Source: an uncultured Dorea sp. (lineage in GTDB: Bacteria > Bacillota_A > Clostridia > Lachnospirales > Lachnospiraceae). From it: a DNA stretch of 64,000 bases. Under the pieces are notes generated by a model. It saw only the letters and a program-made list of their open reading frames with translations. It searched no databases and was not told the DNA's origin. Location: assembly GCA_910579015.1 (NCBI GenBank), contig CAJTRO010000015.1, positions 10,098 to 74,097 on the forward strand, read 5' to 3'. The position numbers and the translations under genes are program-made. Shown in pieces: positions 33,782 through 43,951 of the stretch. The number at the start of each line of letters is the position of its first letter. The stretch's first letter is position 1.

Positions 33782-36700
33782 ATGGAGAAAAACAGAATTC
33801 GTCCCATCAAAAGCGGAAAAAGTTCACGCATGAGTTATTCCAGACAAAAAGAAGTTCTTCAGATGCCGAACCTGATTGAAGTCCAGAAGGACTCCTATCA
33901 GTGGTTTCTTGACGAAGGACTGAATGAAGTGTTCGATGATATTTCCCCGATCACTGACTATAGCGGACATCTGAGTCTGGAGTTTGTTGATTTTACCTTG
34001 TGCGAGAAAGACGTGAAGTACACAATCGAAGAGTGTAAAGAACGCGATGCTACTTATGCGGCGCCACTCAAGGTGAGGGTAAGACTTCACAATAAAGAGA
34101 CAGATGAGATCAACGAGCATGAGATATTCATGGGGGATCTGCCGTTGATGACCAGTACGGGTACTTTTGTAATTAACGGGGCAGAGCGTGTTATCGTAAG
34201 TCAGTTGGTCCGTTCTCCGGGCATCTACTATGCGATCGCGCATGATAAGTTAGGCAAGAAGCTGTATTCCTCCACTGTAATCCCCAACAGGGGCGCATGG
34301 TTGGAATACGAGACAGACTCCAATGACGTTTTTTATGTACGTGTAGATAGAACAAGAAAGGTGCCGATCACTGTATTAGTCCGCGCTTTGGGAATCGGCA
34401 CGAATCCTGAGATTGTTGAATTGTTTGGTGAAGAGCCGAAGATCCTTGCAAGCTTTGAGAAGGATGCGGCTACGAATTATCAGGAAGGTCTTCTGGAATT
34501 ATATAAGAAGATCCGTCCGGGCGAACCGCTTGCCGTGGACAGTGCAGAGAGCCTGATTACGAGCATGTTCTTCGATCCGAGACGTTATGACCTTGCGAAG
34601 GTAGGAAGATATAAGTTTAATAAGAAGCTTTCCCTCAGAAACCGTATTACCGGACATGTACTTGCAGAGAGCGTTGCAAGTCCTGTTACAGGCGAGGTGA
34701 TTGCCGAGGCCGGTACGAAGGTGACAAGGGAACTGGCGGATCAGATACAGAATGCGGCAGTACCGTATGTATGGATGGAAGGCCACGAGGAAGAGCGCAA
34801 TATCAAGGTGATCTCTAACATGATGGTTGATATTGACGCTGTTGTGGACGTGGATCCGAAGGAAGTCGGCGTCACAGAGATGGTTTATTACCCGGTCCTT
34901 GCAGGGCTCCTGGAAGAGACGGGCGGTGATATTGATGAGCTTAAAGACGCCATCAGGCGGGATATCCACGACCTGATCCCGAAGCATATTACGAAGGAAG
35001 ATATCATTGCTTCCATTAATTATAATATCCATCTGGAGTATGGACTTGGAAATGATGACGATATCGATCATCTGGGCAACCGGCGTATCCGTTCTGTGGG
35101 GGAATTGTTGCAGAACCAGTACAGGATCGGTCTGTCAAGGCTTGAGAGAGTTGTCCGCGAGAGGATGACAACCCAGGATCTGGAGGGGATCTCACCGCAG
35201 TCTCTGATCAATATCAAGCCTGTAACGGCGGCTGTTAAGGAGTTTTTTGGATCGTCACAGCTGTCACAGTTCATGGATCAGAATAATCCGCTGGGCGAGC
35301 TGACGCATAAGAGACGTCTGTCTGCCCTGGGACCTGGCGGTCTGTCCAGAGACCGCGCCGGATTCGAGGTTCGAGACGTTCATTATTCGCATTATGGAAG
35401 AATGTGTCCGATCGAGACACCTGAAGGTCCGAATATCGGTCTGATCAACTCCCTTGCAACATATGCAAGGATTAATCAGTATGGCTTTATCGAGGCTCCG
35501 TACCGCAAGATCGATCACAGCGATCCGGCGAATCCGGTGGTTACGGAGGAAGTTGAATATATGACGGCTGACGAAGAGGATAATTACCATGTGGCTCAGG
35601 CGAACGAGGCTCTGGATGCGGAGGGGCATTTCATCCGAAGGAATGTTTCCGGACGTTACAGGGAGGAGACGCAGGAGTATGAGAGACGTATGTTCGATTA
35701 CATGGACGTGTCTCCTAAGATGGTGTTCTCTGTCGCGACAGCGCTGATCCCGTTCCTTGAGAATGACGATGCGAACCGTGCGCTGATGGGTTCCAACATG
35801 CAGCGTCAGGCTGTGCCGCTTCTGCTGACAGAAGCCCCGGTAGTAGGAACAGGTATGGAGGAGAAGTCGGCTGTCGATTCCGGCGTGTGTGTGATCGCCC
35901 AGAAGGGCGGCGTGGTGGAGCGCGCTGCGTCCACGGAGGTTACGATCCGTCAGGAGGACGGTAATCTCAAGAGATATAAGCTGACGAAGTTCCAGAGAAG
36001 TAACCAGAGCAACTGTTACAACCAGAGGCCGATCGTGTTCAAGGGCGATAAGGTAGAGGCCGGTGACGTGATTGCCGACGGACCGTCTACGTCCAACGGC
36101 GAGATGGCGCTTGGAAAGAACCCGCTGATCGGGTTCATGACCTGGGAGGGTTACAACTACGAGGACGCCGTACTGTTAAGTGAGAGACTGGTTCAGGAGG
36201 ATGTGTATACATCTGTTCATATAGAAGAATACGAGGCTGAGGCGCGTGATACGAAGCTTGGGCCGGAAGAGGTTACCCGCGATATCCCGGGTGTCGGTGA
36301 CGATGCTCTTAAGAATCTGGATGAGCGGGGGATCATCCGCATCGGCGCTGAGGTGCGTGCGGGAGATATCCTGGTGGGCAAGGTGACTCCGAAGGGAGAG
36401 ACCGAGCTTACGGCGGAGGAGAGACTGCTGCGGGCGATCTTCGGAGAGAAGGCCCGTGAGGTAAGAGATACGTCTCTTAAGGTTCCGCATGGTGAATATG
36501 GTATCGTCGTGGATGCGAAGGTATTCACAAGAGACAACGGAGATGAGCTGTCTCCGGGAGTGAATCAGGCGGTCCGCATCTATATTGCTCAGAAGAGAAA
36601 GATCTCTGTAGGTGACAAGATGGCCGGACGTCATGGTAACAAGGGTGTTGTTTCCCGTGTTCTGCCGGTGGAGGATATGCCGTTTCTGCCAAACGGCCGC

Positions 36701-37663
36701 CCTTTAGATATCGTGCTGAATCCGCTGGGCGTGCCGTCGCGTATGAATATCGGTCAGGTATTGGAGATCCATCTGTCCCTGGCTGCCAAAGCGCTCGGAT
36801 TTAATATTGCCACGCCGGTATTTGACGGTGCGAACGAGAATGATATCATGGATACGCTTGACCTGGCCAATGACTATGTTAACCTGAGCTGGGAAGAGTT
36901 TGAAGCGAAGCATAGAGAAGCATTGCTTCCGGAGGTTATGCAGTACCTGTATGATAACCGGGAGCACAGAGAGCTGTGGAAGGGCGTGCCGATTTCCAGA
37001 GACGGTAAGGTGCGCTTAAGAGACGGTCGTACCGGAGAGTATTTCGACAGTCCGGTTACCATCGGCCACATGCATTATCTGAAGCTGCATCACCTGGTTG
37101 ACGACAAGATCCATGCCCGTTCCACAGGTCCTTATTCTCTGGTTACGCAGCAGCCGCTGGGCGGAAAGGCTCAGTTCGGCGGACAGCGTTTCGGAGAGAT
37201 GGAGGTATGGGCGCTGGAGGCTTACGGCGCGTCCTATACATTGCAGGAGATCCTGACTGTGAAGTCAGATGATGTGGTCGGACGTGTGAAGACCTATGAA
37301 GCGATCATTAAGGGTGAGAATATCCCTGAGCCGGGTATTCCGGAGTCTTTCAAGGTATTGTTAAAGGAGTTACAGTCTCTTGGACTGGATATGCGTGTGC
37401 TCCGTGATGATAATACAGAAGTCGAGATCATGGAGACGGCCGATATGGGAGAGACCGATTTCCGCTCATTGATCGAAGGAGACAGAAAGTATCATCAGGA
37501 TGACGACCTTGGGGAGCATGGATATACCGAGCAGGAGTTCGAAGGCGAAGAGCTGATCGACGTTGAGGAAGAGCCTGACGAGGATGAATTTGATATGGAT
37601 ATGGACATGGAATATGAGCCTGGTGATGATTTTGGATATGATGATTTATCGGATGATGAATAG
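33782..37663 (+). CDS. rpoB: RNA polymerase beta subunit
   Basis: RpoB forms half of the polymerase active cleft and is the target of rifampicin. The 1293-residue protein starts MEKNRIRPIKSGKSSRMSYS and has FGSSQLSQFMDQNNPLGELT and HKRRLSALGPGGLSRDRAGF, the rifampicin-binding region with the wild-type-like S, D, H and S residues (about 480-520). KMAGRHGNKGVVSRV is the active-site lysine region. About 55 residues after the end of the conserved fold form a very acidic tail (IDVEEEPDEDEFDMDMDME). The ribosome binding site GAGGAGAG is about 12 bases upstream. Confidence 0.98.
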   Translation: MEKNRIRPIKSGKSSRMSYSRQKEVLQMPNLIEVQKDSYQWFLDEGLNEVFDDISPITDYSGHLSLEFVDFTLCEKDVKYTIEECKERDATYAAPLKVRVRLHNKETDEINEHEIFMGDLPLMTSTGTFVINGAERVIVSQLVRSPGIYYAIAHDKLGKKLYSSTVIPNRGAWLEYETDSNDVFYVRVDRTRKVPITVLVRALGIGTNPEIVELFGEEPKILASFEKDAATNYQEGLLELYKKIRPGEPLAVDSAESLITSMFFDPRRYDLAKVGRYKFNKKLSLRNRITGHVLAESVASPVTGEVIAEAGTKVTRELADQIQNAAVPYVWMEGHEEERNIKVISNMMVDIDAVVDVDPKEVGVTEMVYYPVLAGLLEETGGDIDELKDAIRRDIHDLIPKHITKEDIIASINYNIHLEYGLGNDDDIDHLGNRRIRSVGELLQNQYRIGLSRLERVVRERMTTQDLEGISPQSLINIKPVTAAVKEFFGSSQLSQFMDQNNPLGELTHKRRLSALGPGGLSRDRAGFEVRDVHYSHYGRMCPIETPEGPNIGLINSLATYARINQYGFIEAPYRKIDHSDPANPVVTEEVEYMTADEEDNYHVAQANEALDAEGHFIRRNVSGRYREETQEYERRMFDYMDVSPKMVFSVATALIPFLENDDANRALMGSNMQRQAVPLLLTEAPVVGTGMEEKSAVDSGVCVIAQKGGVVERAASTEVTIRQEDGNLKRYKLTKFQRSNQSNCYNQRPIVFKGDKVEAGDVIADGPSTSNGEMALGKNPLIGFMTWEGYNYEDAVLLSERLVQEDVYTSVHIEEYEAEARDTKLGPEEVTRDIPGVGDDALKNLDERGIIRIGAEVRAGDILVGKVTPKGETELTAEERLLRAIFGEKAREVRDTSLKVPHGEYGIVVDAKVFTRDNGDELSPGVNQAVRIYIAQKRKISVGDKMAGRHGNKGVVSRVLPVEDMPFLPNGRPLDIVLNPLGVPSRMNIGQVLEIHLSLAAKALGFNIATPVFDGANENDIMDTLDLANDYVNLSWEEFEAKHREALLPEVMQYLYDNREHRELWKGVPISRDGKVRLRDGRTGEYFDSPVTIGHMHYLKLHHLVDDKIHARSTGPYSLVTQQPLGGKAQFGGQRFGEMEVWALEAYGASYTLQEILTVKSDDVVGRVKTYEAIIKGENIPEPGIPESFKVLLKELQSLGLDMRVLRDDNTEVEIMETADMGETDFRSLIEGDRKYHQDDDLGEHGYTEQEFEGEELIDVEEEPDEDEFDMDMDMEYEPGDDFGYDDLSDDE

Positions 37664-37677
37664 GAAGGGGTGCCGGT

Positions 37678-40600
37678 ATGCCAGAAAATAACAAGGAACA
37701 AACGTATCAGCCAATGACATTTGATGCAATCAAGATAGGTTTGGCGTCACCTGATAAGATTCTGGAGTGGTCCAGGGGAGAAGTTACGAAGCCGGAGACA
37801 ATTAACTACCGGACGCTGAAGCCGGAGAAGGACGGATTGTTCTGCGAGAGGATATTTGGACCAAGCAAGGACTGGGAGTGCCATTGCGGTAAGTACAAGA
37901 AGATCCGTTATAAGGGCGTAGTCTGCGACCGTTGTGGTGTTGAGGTTACGAAGTCAAGCGTGCGCCGTGAGCGTATGGGGCATATTGCCCTGGCCGCTCC
38001 GGTGTCGCATATCTGGTATTTTAAGGGTATCCCAAGCCGTATGGGGCTGATCCTGGATCTGTCGCCAAGGACGCTTGAGAAGGTGCTGTATTTTGCGTCT
38101 TATATCGTGCTTGACAGAGGCAGCAGTGACTTGCAGTATAAGCAGGTGCTGTCGGAGCAGGAGTATCAGGAGGCAAGAGAGAAGTGGGGAAGTGCGTTCC
38201 GCGTAGGGATGGGCGCGGAGTCTATCCAGGAACTGCTTCAGTCCATTGATCTTGACAAGGATTATAAAGAATTGCAGGAAGGGCTTAAGGGTGCGACCGG
38301 ACAGAAGCGCGCGAGGATCGTGAAGCGTCTGGAGGTTGTGGAGGCATTCCGCGAGTCGGGGAATAAGCCGGAGTGGATGATCATGACGGCAATCCCGGTG
38401 ATCCCGCCGGATCTGCGTCCTATGGTACAGCTGGACGGCGGACGGTTTGCGACGTCTGACCTGAATGATCTGTACCGGAGGATTATCAATAGAAACAACC
38501 GTCTGAAGCGTCTGCTGGAGCTTGGCGCTCCGGACATTATCGTAAGAAATGAAAAGAGGATGCTCCAGGAGGCGGTTGACGCGCTGATTGACAACGGACG
38601 CCGCGGACGTCCTGTTACAGGGCCGGGTAACCGTGCGCTCAAGTCGCTGTCAGACATGCTTAAGGGTAAGTCCGGACGTTTCCGCCAGAATCTTCTTGGA
38701 AAGCGTGTTGACTATTCCGGACGGTCTGTTATCGTCGTAGGGCCGGAGCTTAAGATATACCAGTGCGGTCTGCCAAAAGAGATGGCGATCGAGCTGTTCA
38801 AGCCGTTTGTAATGAAGGAGCTGGTCCAGAACGGAACCGCCCATAATATTAAGAACGCGAAGAAGATGGTTGAGAGGGTACAGCCGGAGGTGTGGGATGT
38901 GCTTGAGGATGTCATCAAAGAACATCCGGTTATGCTGAACCGCGCCCCTACGCTTCACCGACTGGGTATCCAGGCATTTGAGCCGATTCTGGTAGAGGGT
39001 AAGGCGATCAAGCTTCATCCATTGGTATGTACGGCTTATAATGCTGACTTTGACGGAGACCAGATGGCTGTGCATCTTCCGCTGTCTGTGGAGGCTCAGG
39101 CAGAGTGCCGGTTCCTCCTGCTGTCGCCGAACAACCTGCTGAAACCGTCAGACGGCGGACCGGTTGCTGTTCCTTCTCAGGATATGGTACTTGGTATCTA
39201 TTACCTGACGCAGGAGAGGCCGGGAGCAAAGGGTGAGGGCAAGTTCTTTAAGAATGTGAACGAGGCGATCCTTGCCTATGAGAATGACGCGATCACGCTT
39301 CATTCCCGCATCAAGGTACGCGTGAACAAGACGATGCCGGACGGCAGGGAAGTATGCGGTAATATCGAATCCACTCTGGGACGTTTCTTATTCAATGAGA
39401 TCATTCCGCAGGATCTGGGATTCGTGGACCGCGAAGCGAAGGACAGCGAATTACTGCTTGAAGTTGATTTCCACGTAGGAAAGAAGCAGTTAAAGCAGAT
39501 TCTTGAGAAAGTAATCAATACCCACGGTTCCACTGCCACGGCAGAGGTTCTGGATGCGGTAAAATCAATCGGATATAAGTATTCCACCAGAGCGGCCATG
39601 ACCGTATCCATCTCGGATATGACGGTGCCGCCGCAGAAGCCGGAGATGATCCAGCAGGCGCAGGATACGGTGGATAAGATCACCAAGAACTTCAAGCGCG
39701 GTCTGATCACGGAGGAAGAGCGTTATAAAGAGGTTGTTGAGACCTGGAAGGCAACGGATGACGCGTTGACAGAGGCGCTGTTGTCTGGTCTGGATAAGTA
39801 TAATAACATCTTCATGATGGCGGATTCCGGTGCGCGTGGTTCCGACAAGCAGATTAAGCAGCTTGCGGGTATGCGAGGACTGATGGCGGATACGACAGGA
39901 CGTACTATCGAGCTGCCTATCAAGTCTAACTTCCGTGAAGGTCTGGACGTACTGGAGTATTTCATGTCCGCCCACGGAGCGCGTAAGGGATTGTCCGATA
40001 CGGCTCTTCGTACCGCCGATTCCGGATACCTGACCAGACGTCTGGTTGATGTATCACAGGAACTGATCATCCATGAGGTGGATTGTGTGGATAAGGGCGT
40101 CGAGATCCCGGGTATGTACGTGAAGGCGTTCATGGACGGCAATGAAGAGATTGAGAGCTTGCAGGAGCGTATCACAGGACGTTACCTGTGTGAGACGATT
40201 GTAGATAAGGACGGAAATGTTCTTGTGAAGGCGAACCATATGGTAACTCCGAAGCGTGCGGAGCTTATCATGAAGAAGGGTGTGGATGAAAACGGAGAGA
40301 CCTTGAAGCAGATTAAGATCCGGACCATTCTTACCTGTAAGTCGCACAATGGTGTCTGCGCGAAATGTTACGGCGCCAACATGGCGACCGGAGAGCCTGT
40401 ACAGGTGGGCGAGGCGGTAGGTATTATCGCCGCACAGTCTATCGGAGAGCCTGGTACACAGCTTACGATGCGTACCTTCCATACCGGCGGTGTTGCGGGT
40501 GACGATATCACGCAAGGTCTTCCCCGTGTCGAGGAGCTTTTTGAGGCCAGAAAGCCGAAAGGTCTTGCGATCATCACGGAGTTTGCCGGAGTTGCGAACA

Positions 40601-41445
40601 TCCATGACACGAAGAAGAAGCGTGAGATCATCGTAACGAATGACGAGACGGGCGAATCAAAGGCATATCTGATCCCGTATGGTTCCAGGATCAAGGTTCA
40701 GGACGGCGCAGTGTTAGAGGCCGGCGACGAGCTGACGGAAGGAAGCGTGAATCCTCACGATATCCTGAAGATCAAGGGACTGCGTGCCGTACAGGATTAT
40801 ATGATCCAGGAAGTACAGCGTGTATACCGTCTGCAAGGTGTTGAGATCAATGATAAGCATATCGAGGTTATCGTGCGCCAGATGCTTAAGAAGGTTCGTG
40901 TGGAGGAAGCCGGGGATACGGAGTTCCTTCCGGGCACGAATGTTGACAGGCTGGACTTCGAGGAAGTGAATGCACAGATGGTTCAGGAAGATATGGAGCC
41001 TGCGACCGGTGAGCAGATCATGCTTGGTATCACCAAGGCGTCACTGGCGACGAATTCGTTCCTGTCTGCGGCGTCCTTCCAGGAGACGACGAAGGTGCTG
41101 ACAGAAGCGGCCATCAAGGGCAAGATCGATCCGTTGATCGGTCTGAAGGAGAACGTCATCATCGGTAAGCATATCCCGGCTGGTACGGGTATGAGGAAAT
41201 ACCGCGATATCAGGCTGGATTCTGATGTGGATCTGGATGATGAGATTATGCTTGACGAGGAGGCCGGCAAAGCTGATATGGCAGAAGAGCTGGATGACGG
41301 CGGTGTCGAAGGGGCTTCCGGGGATATGGCTGAGGATTTTGCAAAGTTAGACGATCTGGCTTACGCGGATGAATCTGACGTTCTGGACGAGACGGATCCT
41401 GAAGAGGACGCAGTAGATGAATTCGTGGAGCTTGTAGAAGAGTAG
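37678..41445 (+). CDS. rpoC: RNA polymerase beta' subunit
   Basis: RpoC carries the catalytic magnesium. The 1255-residue protein has the N-terminal zinc site (CHCGKYKK and VVCDRCGVEV), the absolutely conserved YNADFDGDQMAVH with its three aspartates, and the second zinc region (ILTCKSHNGVCAKCYGANM). Bridge-helix and trigger-loop segments (SIGEPGTQLTMRTFHTGG) are present. The last 60 residues are acidic (LDETDPEEDAVDEFVELVEE), matching the acidic tail of RpoB. It follows rpoB after 14 bases. Confidence 0.98.
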   Translation: MPENNKEQTYQPMTFDAIKIGLASPDKILEWSRGEVTKPETINYRTLKPEKDGLFCERIFGPSKDWECHCGKYKKIRYKGVVCDRCGVEVTKSSVRRERMGHIALAAPVSHIWYFKGIPSRMGLILDLSPRTLEKVLYFASYIVLDRGSSDLQYKQVLSEQEYQEAREKWGSAFRVGMGAESIQELLQSIDLDKDYKELQEGLKGATGQKRARIVKRLEVVEAFRESGNKPEWMIMTAIPVIPPDLRPMVQLDGGRFATSDLNDLYRRIINRNNRLKRLLELGAPDIIVRNEKRMLQEAVDALIDNGRRGRPVTGPGNRALKSLSDMLKGKSGRFRQNLLGKRVDYSGRSVIVVGPELKIYQCGLPKEMAIELFKPFVMKELVQNGTAHNIKNAKKMVERVQPEVWDVLEDVIKEHPVMLNRAPTLHRLGIQAFEPILVEGKAIKLHPLVCTAYNADFDGDQMAVHLPLSVEAQAECRFLLLSPNNLLKPSDGGPVAVPSQDMVLGIYYLTQERPGAKGEGKFFKNVNEAILAYENDAITLHSRIKVRVNKTMPDGREVCGNIESTLGRFLFNEIIPQDLGFVDREAKDSELLLEVDFHVGKKQLKQILEKVINTHGSTATAEVLDAVKSIGYKYSTRAAMTVSISDMTVPPQKPEMIQQAQDTVDKITKNFKRGLITEEERYKEVVETWKATDDALTEALLSGLDKYNNIFMMADSGARGSDKQIKQLAGMRGLMADTTGRTIELPIKSNFREGLDVLEYFMSAHGARKGLSDTALRTADSGYLTRRLVDVSQELIIHEVDCVDKGVEIPGMYVKAFMDGNEEIESLQERITGRYLCETIVDKDGNVLVKANHMVTPKRAELIMKKGVDENGETLKQIKIRTILTCKSHNGVCAKCYGANMATGEPVQVGEAVGIIAAQSIGEPGTQLTMRTFHTGGVAGDDITQGLPRVEELFEARKPKGLAIITEFAGVANIHDTKKKREIIVTNDETGESKAYLIPYGSRIKVQDGAVLEAGDELTEGSVNPHDILKIKGLRAVQDYMIQEVQRVYRLQGVEINDKHIEVIVRQMLKKVRVEEAGDTEFLPGTNVDRLDFEEVNAQMVQEDMEPATGEQIMLGITKASLATNSFLSAASFQETTKVLTEAAIKGKIDPLIGLKENVIIGKHIPAGTGMRKYRDIRLDSDVDLDDEIMLDEEAGKADMAEELDDGGVEGASGDMAEDFAKLDDLAYADESDVLDETDPEEDAVDEFVELVEE

Positions 41446-41452
41446 GATAGAT

Positions 41453-41487
41453 AAAAAGATGAGGTGCAGATGCGTCTCATCTTTTTT
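41453..41487 (+). terminator. Intrinsic terminator of rpoBC
   Basis: AAAAAGATGAG pairs with CTCATCTTTTT around a 12-base loop, with six T at 41482-41487. It lies immediately after rpoC. Confidence 0.9.
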
Positions 41488-41535
41488 GCTAAAGTGTATC
41501 TGTAGAAAATACATATCAGAAAGAAGAGGCTTGAA

Positions 41536-42921
41536 ATGGCAGAAGAGAAGAATCTATATCTGTTTGAGCAGGCGTCTGTACCCAGGGCGGTTGCGTCTAT
41601 GGCGGTTCCTACGATCATCAGTTCTCTGGTGATGGTGATCTATAATCTGGCGGATACATATTTTGTGGGTATGCTGAACGATTCGGTACAGAATGCGGCA
41701 GTCACGCTGTCCGCCCCGGTTCTGCTTGCATTTAACGCGGTCAATAATCTGTTTGGCGTCGGGACGTCGAGTATGATGAGCAGGGCCCTTGGGAGGAAGG
41801 AATACGATACGGTCCGCAGGGCGTCGGCATTCGGTTTCTATTGTACGGTTTTTTGCAGTATTCTGTTTTCGTTGATTTATATGACGGCGAAGGAACCTCT
41901 GCTGGTATTGCTCGGAACAGATGCGGATACGCTTACGGCAACAGGAGAATACATGAAGTGGACGGTTGCGTGCGGGGCTGTTCCGGCTATCTTGAATGTG
42001 GTAATGGCCTATATGGTGCGTTCGGAGGGGTGCACGATGCACGCCAGTATCGGCACCATGAGCGGATGTATCTTGAACATCCTGCTCGATCCGGTCTTTA
42101 TCCTGCCGCAGGGGCTGGATATGGGAGCTTCGGGGGCAGGGGCGGCCACATTTATCTCTAATTGTGCCGCGTGTCTGTATTTCTTCGTATTATTGTATAT
42201 AAAAAGGGGAAAGACTTATGTATGCATAAACCCGCGCATGTTCCGATTTTCCAGGGCGGTGGCGAAGGAGATATGCGGGGTGGGGATACCGGCGTTGATC
42301 CAGAATCTGTTAAACGTGACGGGAATGACGGTTCTGAATAATTTTACGTCCGGATACGGCTCTGCCGCAGTTGCCGCAATGGGGATTTCCCAGAAGATCG
42401 ATATGGTGCCTATGAACATTGTGTTTGGCTTCTCGCAGGGTGTCATGCCTCTGATCAGTTATAATTACGCATCCGGGAACCGTAAAAGGATGAAGGAGAC
42501 GGTGGTCTTCTCGGCAAAGCTTACGGTCAGTTCCCTTGTGGTTATAGCCGCGTGCTTCTTCCTGGGCGCAGGCTTCTGGATGAGGCTGTTTATCCGGAAT
42601 GAGGAGATCATTGCCTATGGGACACATTTTCTCAGAGGATTGTGCCTGGCACTGCCGTTCTTTAACCTGGATGTACTGGCAATCGGGGTATTTCAGGCTG
42701 TGGGTATGGGAAGGAAATCATTCTTTTTCGCGATCCTCAGGAAGATTATTATGGAGATTCCCGCAATCTATCTGCTGAATAAGTTTGTTCCGCTCTGTGG
42801 GATGGCATATGCACAACTGGTAACAGAGGTAATTCTGGCGGTCGCGGCGGTTGTGGTATTGAGGAGGATGCTGGGAGAAGAAAAGTGTGGGTTGGATACT
42901 GATGGGAGGTCAGCAAAATGA
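41536..42921 (+). CDS. MATE family efflux transporter
   Basis: The 461-residue membrane protein has 12 hydrophobic segments in two similar halves, each starting with the MATE pattern (ASMAVPTIISSLVMVIYNLAD in part VPTIISSLVMVIYNLAD, and later GIPALIQNLLNVTGMTVLNN). MATE proteins export drugs and metabolites in exchange for sodium or protons. It has its own space after the rpoBC terminator; no clear promoter was found. The stop overlaps the ATG of the decayed gene that follows. Confidence 0.93.
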   Translation: MAEEKNLYLFEQASVPRAVASMAVPTIISSLVMVIYNLADTYFVGMLNDSVQNAAVTLSAPVLLAFNAVNNLFGVGTSSMMSRALGRKEYDTVRRASAFGFYCTVFCSILFSLIYMTAKEPLLVLLGTDADTLTATGEYMKWTVACGAVPAILNVVMAYMVRSEGCTMHASIGTMSGCILNILLDPVFILPQGLDMGASGAGAATFISNCAACLYFFVLLYIKRGKTYVCINPRMFRFSRAVAKEICGVGIPALIQNLLNVTGMTVLNNFTSGYGSAAVAAMGISQKIDMVPMNIVFGFSQGVMPLISYNYASGNRKRMKETVVFSAKLTVSSLVVIAACFFLGAGFWMRLFIRNEEIIAYGTHFLRGLCLALPFFNLDVLAIGVFQAVGMGRKSFFFAILRKIIMEIPAIYLLNKFVPLCGMAYAQLVTEVILAVAAVVVLRRMLGEEKCGLDTDGRSAK

Positions 42922-43160
42922 CGATTGAAGAAATTGTTCATGGCGAATCCAGAAATGTAGAATTTAAGGTAACACTTAATGGAGAAGCATCAAAGAAGTA
43001 TCAAAGAAGCATCAAGATGATTTTGGAGATGATTTGAACCGTACACAAAAGCAGATTCTTGAATTATTATCACAGGATGCAAGACTTTCGGCCAAGAAAA
43101 TTTCAGAAAAAATCGATTGATTCGTCGTGGATCGCCGAAGAATGGCTATTGGGAGATTAA
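42918..43160 (+). pseudogene. Decayed AlbA_2/Schlafen-type helix-turn-helix regulator
   Basis: A short frame from 42918 reads MTIEEIVHGESRNVEFKVTL and stops at 43037; ESRNVEFK is the start of AlbA_2 (Schlafen-like) ATP-binding regulators. From about 43040 another piece reads RTQKQILELLSQDARLSAKK, a winged-helix segment, stops, and then LIRRGSPKNGYWEI completes the usual end of these proteins. So N-terminal and C-terminal pieces of a protein that is normally about 400 or more residues survive with the middle deleted and two stops. The ATG overlaps the stop of the MATE gene. Confidence 0.8.
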
Positions 43161-43193
43161 ATAAATTATATTTACTAAAAGGAGAGTGGCGGA

Positions 43194-43916
43194 ATGCTAG
43201 AGGTTAAGAACCTGACGTTCAAAGTGAATGAGAACGGAATAGAAAGAAGTATAGTTAAGAATATAAGTTTCCATGTGGATGATGGTGAGATGCTTGTGAT
43301 CACGGGCCCAAATGGGGGCGGGAAGTCCACACTTGCCAAGATCCTTATGGGAATTGAGGAGGCAGATGAGGGGCAGATTGTACTGGATGGAGAGGATATC
43401 ACCGCTTATGATATCAACCACCGGGCGGATGCAGGGATTGGTTTTGCATTCCAGCAGCCTCCGAGATTCAAGGGCATGACGGTGAACCGACTGTTGTCCC
43501 TGGCGGCAGGACGCAAGTTAAAGGAATCGGAATGCTGCGGACTGCTCAGCAGGGTAGGACTTTGCGCGCAAGAATATGTAAGGAGAGAGGTAGATGCAAC
43601 ACTCTCAGGCGGAGAGATGAAGCGCCTTGAGATTGCAACAGTACTTGCGAAGTCCCACAAGCTCTGTATCTTTGACGAGCCGGAAGCAGGGATTGACCTT
43701 TGGAGTTTCTCCATGCTGATCCAGGAATTTGAGAAGATCCATGATAAGAAGGCGGAAAGTCTGATACTGATCTCCCATCAGGAGAGGATCATCCAGATGG
43801 CTGACAGGATCATGGTGATCGAGAACGGGACGATCGGGGCGGTCGGTACGAGAGATGAGATACTGCCGGCATTGCTAAAGGAGGAGAATGCCTGCTCCTG
43901 TATGAACCGGGGATAG
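43194..43916 (+). CDS. sufC: SufC-like ABC ATPase of iron-sulfur cluster assembly
   Basis: The 240-residue ATPase has Walker A GPNGGGKST, Q-loop FAFQQPPRF, signature ATLSGGEMKR, Walker B LCIFDEPEAGIDLW and the switch SHQERI. FQQPP and DEPEAGID are typical of SufC rather than of transporters. It powers cluster assembly on its SufB/D-like partner, coded 35 bases downstream. No sufS, sufU or sufD gene is nearby, so this is the minimal two-gene SufCB (SMS) type known from anaerobes and archaea. AGGAGAG lies before the ATG. Confidence 0.9.
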   Translation: MLEVKNLTFKVNENGIERSIVKNISFHVDDGEMLVITGPNGGGKSTLAKILMGIEEADEGQIVLDGEDITAYDINHRADAGIGFAFQQPPRFKGMTVNRLLSLAAGRKLKESECCGLLSRVGLCAQEYVRREVDATLSGGEMKRLEIATVLAKSHKLCIFDEPEAGIDLWSFSMLIQEFEKIHDKKAESLILISHQERIIQMADRIMVIENGTIGAVGTRDEILPALLKEENACSCMNRG

Positions 43917-43951
43917 ATGGCAAAATTGCATAGAAAGGAGCAGAGAAATAA

